Source: Abelmoschus esculentus (Eukaryota > Streptophyta > Magnoliopsida > Malvales > Malvaceae). From it: a stretch of DNA of 64,000 nt. The first letter of the stretch is position 1, and the number at the start of each line of letters is the position of its first letter. The stretch is from positions 15,624,501 to 15,688,500 of the forward strand of contig JAUCBN010000038.1 in NCBI GenBank assembly GCA_035048815.1, written 5' to 3'. The notes beneath the pieces are model-generated. The model saw only the letters and a list, made by a program, of their open reading frames with translations, did no database searches and had not been told where the DNA came from. A program made the position numbers and the translations under genes. Of the stretch, positions 60,031-64,000 are shown piece after piece.

Positions 60031-60187
60031 GAGCATGTTCACGAGCTTTTTGAGCCGAGCTTGAGTAAGCTCAGTTCAGCTCGTTAAAGTTTCAAGCTGA
60101 ATCCGAGCCCGATCTGAGCTTTGACTGAGCTTTGACCGAGCCGAGCCCGAGTAGCTCGCGAGCTGGTCAGGCTCATTATCACTCCTA
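60030..60187. repeat. hAT subterminal region with clustered GAGCC/GCTCG motifs
   Basis: 'gagccgagc', 'cagctcg', 'gagcccga', 'ccgagccgagcccgag', 'gctcgcgagct' occur within 160 bp. The opposite end (43688-43830) has the same motif class. Confidence 0.7.
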
Positions 60188-60397
60188 AATGTAAGCAATG
60201 AGTGAAGTCAAATAGCGTAAAATTTTTCCCTAAAATACCAACATTAAAAATGTGACAAGCTTGACGAGCATCAAGTCAAGTCAAGTAAAATAAGGTAAAA
60301 TTTGTTATTTTTTGCTAAAAAGTTAAAATTTTTTTAGAGCTTAACAAGTAATAAATCAATTCAAACAATAATTATTTAACTAGAACGAGTCAAAGAT

Positions 60398-60531
60398 TAT
60401 GGTGCTCACCCTTCCCCACGCGTAATAGACTCCCGAATCCAACTTTGGTTCGCAGACTTAATTTTGGTGTTCCAATCGCACCGTTAAAAACAAATTGGTG
60501 GCGACTCTCCGGATCAAAACCGATGATTACA
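60398..60531 (+). repeat. 3' end of a Tat/Ogre-like LTR
   Basis: 'ggtgctcacccttccccacgcg ... ttttggtgttccaatcgcaccg ... ttggtggcgactctcc ... ccgatgattaca' closely follows the minus-strand 3' portion of the solo LTR at 26230-26060. The rest of this LTR upstream is missing or decayed. Confidence 0.75.
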
Positions 60532-60533
60532 AC

Positions 60534-60552
60534 TGGCGACTCCGCTGGAGAC
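60534..60552 (+). other. Primer-binding site, tRNA-Arg type (Tat/Ogre)
   Basis: TGGCGACTCCGCTGGAGAC lies two bases after the LTR end. It has one mismatch to the TGGCGACTCCGCTGGGGAC site used by Tat/Ogre elements. Confidence 0.85.
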
Positions 60553-62759
60553 AATTTTTCGAGAGTCGAGCCTAAAATCGGTTACATTTTATTTAATGAT
60601 CGAAAAATTAAATTTGGTTTATTTTAATTTTGTGATCTTTTATTTTATTTATTTTAAAATATTTACTAATGTTTTAAATGTTTTTTCAGGTCTCTATATT
60701 TCATGAGCTCTCAACCCGGGCTCCGTCCGTCTAAGTGTAAGTATGAAACCACTCTTTCGTTAGGTTCTGCCTCCATGTAGGATGGTGAATTGCTTCCGAG
60801 ATATTTTTCCCTTTGTCTTCGTGAAACTTATGTCTCCGCATAGACTTAGAGGAACGTACCCCCTAAATCATGCTTATTATCCTTAGTAGGGTAATAAGTA
60901 TTGTTCGGGTACCTTCTAGAACTGAACCACATATAGTAAGGCCTAGAAGCCTTCCCTTAGAGCCATGCAAAACTCTGCCCGTTTAGCGGTAACCTTTTTA
61001 GGCTTGAGTGCCTTTATATGATATTTATGTATAGTTTTCTTATCTGTTTTAATTTATTCGATTATTTTAATATGAACTGATCTTTTCTTTTTTGATCGCA
61101 TCATGACATATCATAATCACGTATTTTGCATTAATTGTAAAATACCACTATCACGTTTTAATTTTTGTATTTCACGAAGCATACAAGTATTGATTCACGA
61201 TTGATTTTGAAATTAAAATATATCGGGAGAAAATCTAGCATCCTAGATATCAATACAACATTCAAAGTTGCGAGTAAATCCCCTAAATTTAATATTTTGG
61301 ACAAAAGAACTATTTTTGAATCAATATCTTCATATTTAGGACATGCATCTTGCATTTACATGCATACATTTCAAATAGATCTTGGGATGTCCAGTGTCAG
61401 CAATATCAGATGAAGCAAAGATTGATTGGCCTAACTCCACAATGAACACATGCAAAATCTCAGTTTAGGGGCAATTTTAAAAAAAATGGCCTTTACGCCT
61501 ACATCATGCCTAACAATATTTCACGACCAGGGGCATTTTTCAACAGATTTTAAAAGTTAAGATTTTGCTGCTGAGCCAAACTAATATATCCTGAGAGACT
61601 GTACCAACATGCGAACCTGATCGAGGGGAAACATAACACATCTATGAGGATAACAAAAATTCTATGATAAAAAACATACATCAAAGGCTAAATTCAAATC
61701 TACCAGAAACAGTCTCAAATGAAGACGTTGAATCATACTTCCTGAGATGTGGACTAAAAAATGATCGAACTCAAGGGAAGATTTTGGCATCATTAGAACG
61801 AGCATTGCTTAGACCAGCATAGTTTGGGGCATCCCTTTTGAGACAAAAAAAATCATGTCACATACATGCATACATTGAAATCATTTTACATTTAGGTTCA
61901 TGCATAAATTAAAAACATCATGCCTTTACATTAGGCTCACATCATGCATCCATCCAAGAAAGAGATTCCAATAAAAATGGTCAAAGCAAAGAAGTTCGGG
62001 CATCATTGCACATGAAAGATCTAGAACCCATTATGACCAGTGGAGTCAAGGGCGTCCTTTAAAAAGAAAAATCATGTCACTCATGCATTCAAGCATTTTA
62101 CATTTATAAACTATACATTTAGATTAAACATGCATCGAGCATAAATTAGGGACATCCTTTGAAAACAAAAAAATCATGTCATTTATGCATTCATATATTT
62201 TGCATTTAGAAATCATGCATTCAGACTTGACATATATTGAGCATTCATGATGCACATATTTTTTTCTTGTACATATAAACAGGTCCAGAGAAGAGACCGA
62301 AAGACCTTAATCAGGGGGCAACAACACGATGACCAACCTTTGGCTCCGAGAATGCTAAAATAACACAGATTTTTCAAGTAATGACTCTAGAATTTTGAAC
62401 AGTAACTAATAAAGGCTTTATTTTGCTTTCAAGTCCTAACTACCCATTATGTAGTAGTAGAAACGAATTTTTCCCAATGTCGCCTCCATCAATGGTGGTA
62501 GGTCATTTTTTTAGAACTTTGCCCTTTCGGTGGCTATGTTGAGGATTAGATCTTCATGCAGATCTCGTTTTTACATATTTGTACAGATAATACATGTGAA
62601 TCAAAATTATTTTGAAAAAAAAACAAATGAAAAAATGAAAAATGAAAAGTGAAAAGTGAAAAGTGAAAAACAAAAAAATGATGAATGGTGAAAAATGAAA
62701 ATGAAAAAGATGAAAAATGAAATAAAAAAATCAACAAAGAAATGCAGAAACAAGACATT
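60553..62759 (+). other. Leader region of a Tat/Ogre-like element
   Basis: Directly follows the primer site. It contains the leader text typical of these elements ('gtctccgcatagacttagaggaac', 'ccttagtagggtaataag'). Three loose repeats of 'aaatcatgtca...catgcat...acatttag' occur at about 61850, 62072 and 62175. A GAAAA-rich tract lies at 62630-62735. No gag is recognised and short open frames have no motif. Confidence 0.6.
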
Positions 62760-63121
62760 GGACAATTTAAATATCTTTCAAAAATCTATTTTCGTGAATG
62801 GTCGAAGGAAGATCAATCCTTTGGAAAAATTCAGTCTCGTGATTGATACAAGCTGATTGTACCCAGGGAAATGATACAACTAGCCTGGAGCAAACGACTA
62901 CCGGTAAAAGCAAAACAAATCCGTTAATCCCTGTGAAATTGGGGAAAATGCATTAATAAGGACCATTCAAATGTCCATCAAAATCCATTTTCATGAATGG
63001 TTAAGGAATTAAATCCTTGGTACCAACTGATTGTACCCAAAGTAATGGTACAACTAGCCCGGAGCAAACGGTTACCAGTAATATCAAATCCGTTGATCCC
63101 TGTGTATTTGGGAAAAATGCA
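62760..63121 (+). repeat. Two diverged direct repeats of about 180 bp
   Basis: 62760-62953 and 62961-63121 share 'ccattttcatgaatggt', 'ctgattgtaccca', 'aatgatacaactagcctggagcaaacg', 'atccgttgatccctgtg', 'gggaaaaatgca'. Confidence 0.8.
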
Positions 63122-63169
63122 AAGAAGATATATGATATAAATTAAAGACACATTCGAATTAGATATTCA

Positions 63170-64000
63170 GATCTTCCAGACTTGATCTTAACCCTCCGTT
63201 AATAGAGTGGATAGATGCAACTCAGTCCTGCTTCTCCATTGATGGTGTATTAGGATCCAAATCACAGATTTGATCTCGTCCCTGTTGATGGTACGGCCAT
63301 ATCACATTCAATCATGCTTTGCCATTGATGACGCAATATGGTCCAGACTTTATCTTACCCCTCCGTTGATGGAGTGGATAGATCCAACTCAGTCCCGCTT
63401 CTCCGTTGATGGCGTAGTAGGATCCAAATCACAGTCTTGATCTCGTCCCGTTGATGGAGCGACCAGATCCTATTCAATCATGCTTCATCGTTAATGGCGC
63501 AGTATGATCCAGACTTGATCTTACCCATCCGTTGATTGAATGGATAGATCCAACTTAGTCCTGCTTCTCTGTTGATGGCGTAGTAGGATCTAAATTACAA
63601 ACTTGATCTCGTCCCCGTTGATGGTGCGACCAGATACTATTCAATCATGCTTCACCGTTGATGGCATAGTATGATCCTTACTTGATCTTACCCCTCCGTT
63701 GATGGACTAGATAGATCTTGTTTCTCTGTTGATGGCGTAATAGGGTCCAAATTGCTAAAATTTGATCTTTTCCTCGTTGATGGTGTGGCCAGATCTAAAT
63801 CATTGAAGTTTAATCCTACTTCTCCGTTGATGGCGGAGTAGGATCCAAGTTGCTGAAATTTTATCTTATCCCTCCGTTGATGGTGTAGATAAGATCCAAC
63901 CTTACACTTCAAGTCCTTCCTCTTCGACCAGATCTAACAAGTTCACGTTCTGCCATTGATGGCGTAAGCATATCACAGTTTGATCGATCGTGTTTTACCG
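63170..64000 (+). repeat. Tandem array of CCGTTGATGGCG-containing units
   Basis: About 16-17 short units of roughly 40-50 bp each carry 'cttctccgttgatggcgtagtaggatcc' or variants ('tccgttgatggagtggatagatc', 'cccgttgatggtgcgaccagat'). They alternate to give a higher-order period of about 170-200 bp. The array continues past the end of the window. It lies inside the Tat/Ogre-like element. Confidence 0.85.

Larger units (their letters stand above)
43677..60187 (-). mobile_element. hAT DNA transposon, about 4.2 kb, split by a retrotransposon
   Basis: The termini TAGGGGTGATAACGAGC (43677) and, on the other strand, TAGGAGTGATAATGAGC (60187 inward) match at 15 of 17 positions. They are bracketed by 8-bp duplications AACGTAAG (43669-43676) and AATGTAAG (60188-60195). 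Both ends have dense GGCTCG/GAGCC subterminal motifs, the usual kind of hAT transposase binding region. A hAT transposase lies inside on the minus strand in two pieces. The span is 16.5 kb only because an Athila-like element (46075-58350) sits inside; without it the transposon is about 4.23 kb. Confidence 0.9.

Noticed and set aside
62546..62758. Phe/Ser-rich minus-strand frame
   Set aside because: Low-complexity GAAAA/TTTTC tract, not a protein.
63688..63912. Repetitive minus-strand frame (SPSTEG-like)
   Set aside because: It is the translation of the tandem repeat array; periodic stops are absent only by chance.

Overview
The window looks like AT-rich plant nuclear DNA from a eudicot. Its genes have short GT-AG introns. 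Between them lie Ty1-copia and Ty3-gypsy (chromovirus, Athila-like and Tat/Ogre-like) retrotransposons, hAT-, Mutator-, Harbinger- and Stowaway-type DNA elements, and many decayed LTR fragments. A CTCGA/GGCTCG-rich repeat style recalls Malvaceae genomes such as cotton, but that is an impression and not a demonstrated assignment. I see no prokaryotic, organellar or CRISPR features and no tRNA or rRNA genes.

Only two protein-coding genes look intact. (1) At 6153-10277 (+) there are 17 consecutive exons of an oxidosqualene cyclase of the cycloartenol-synthase type. They correspond to exons 2-18 and are in frame throughout. Exon 1 is not visible, and the residue equivalent to Tyr410 of Arabidopsis CAS1 is Ser. 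(2) At 41510-43014 (+) there is a two-exon class-3 lipase of the plastid-transit-free phospholipase A1 class II type. It carries an unusual insertion of three 21-residue acidic repeats between the catalytic Asp and His.

Layout. 1-2290: repeat A1, interrupted by a Mutator-type foldback MITE. 2499-4744: internally deleted chromovirus. 5560-6126: Harbinger MITE. 6153-10277: cyclase. 10545-11390: tandem foldback MITEs. 11450-13621: copia gag fragment (A2). 13979-19809: copia element with well-preserved LTRs and a ruined interior. 20498-31010: second copies of A1 and A2 (B1, B2), then a decayed copia pol. B2 contains a TIR element, a lipase gene fragment and a solo LTR. 31-41 kb: remnants, including three copies of a repeat that shares a patch with the 3' flank of the lipase gene. 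41.4-43.3 kb: lipase gene. 43677-60187: hAT transposon split by an Athila-like element (46075-58350), itself split by a Tat-like solo LTR (about 50682-54689). 60.4-64 kb: 3' end of a Tat/Ogre LTR, its tRNA-Arg-type primer site, its leader, and a tandem-repeat array that runs off the window.

The two genes have no obvious pathway link. The cyclase would make a sterol or triterpene scaffold from 2,3-oxidosqualene at the ER, and the lipase would hydrolyse acyl lipids. Much of the rest can be ordered in time by nesting, target-site duplications and three internal empty sites.
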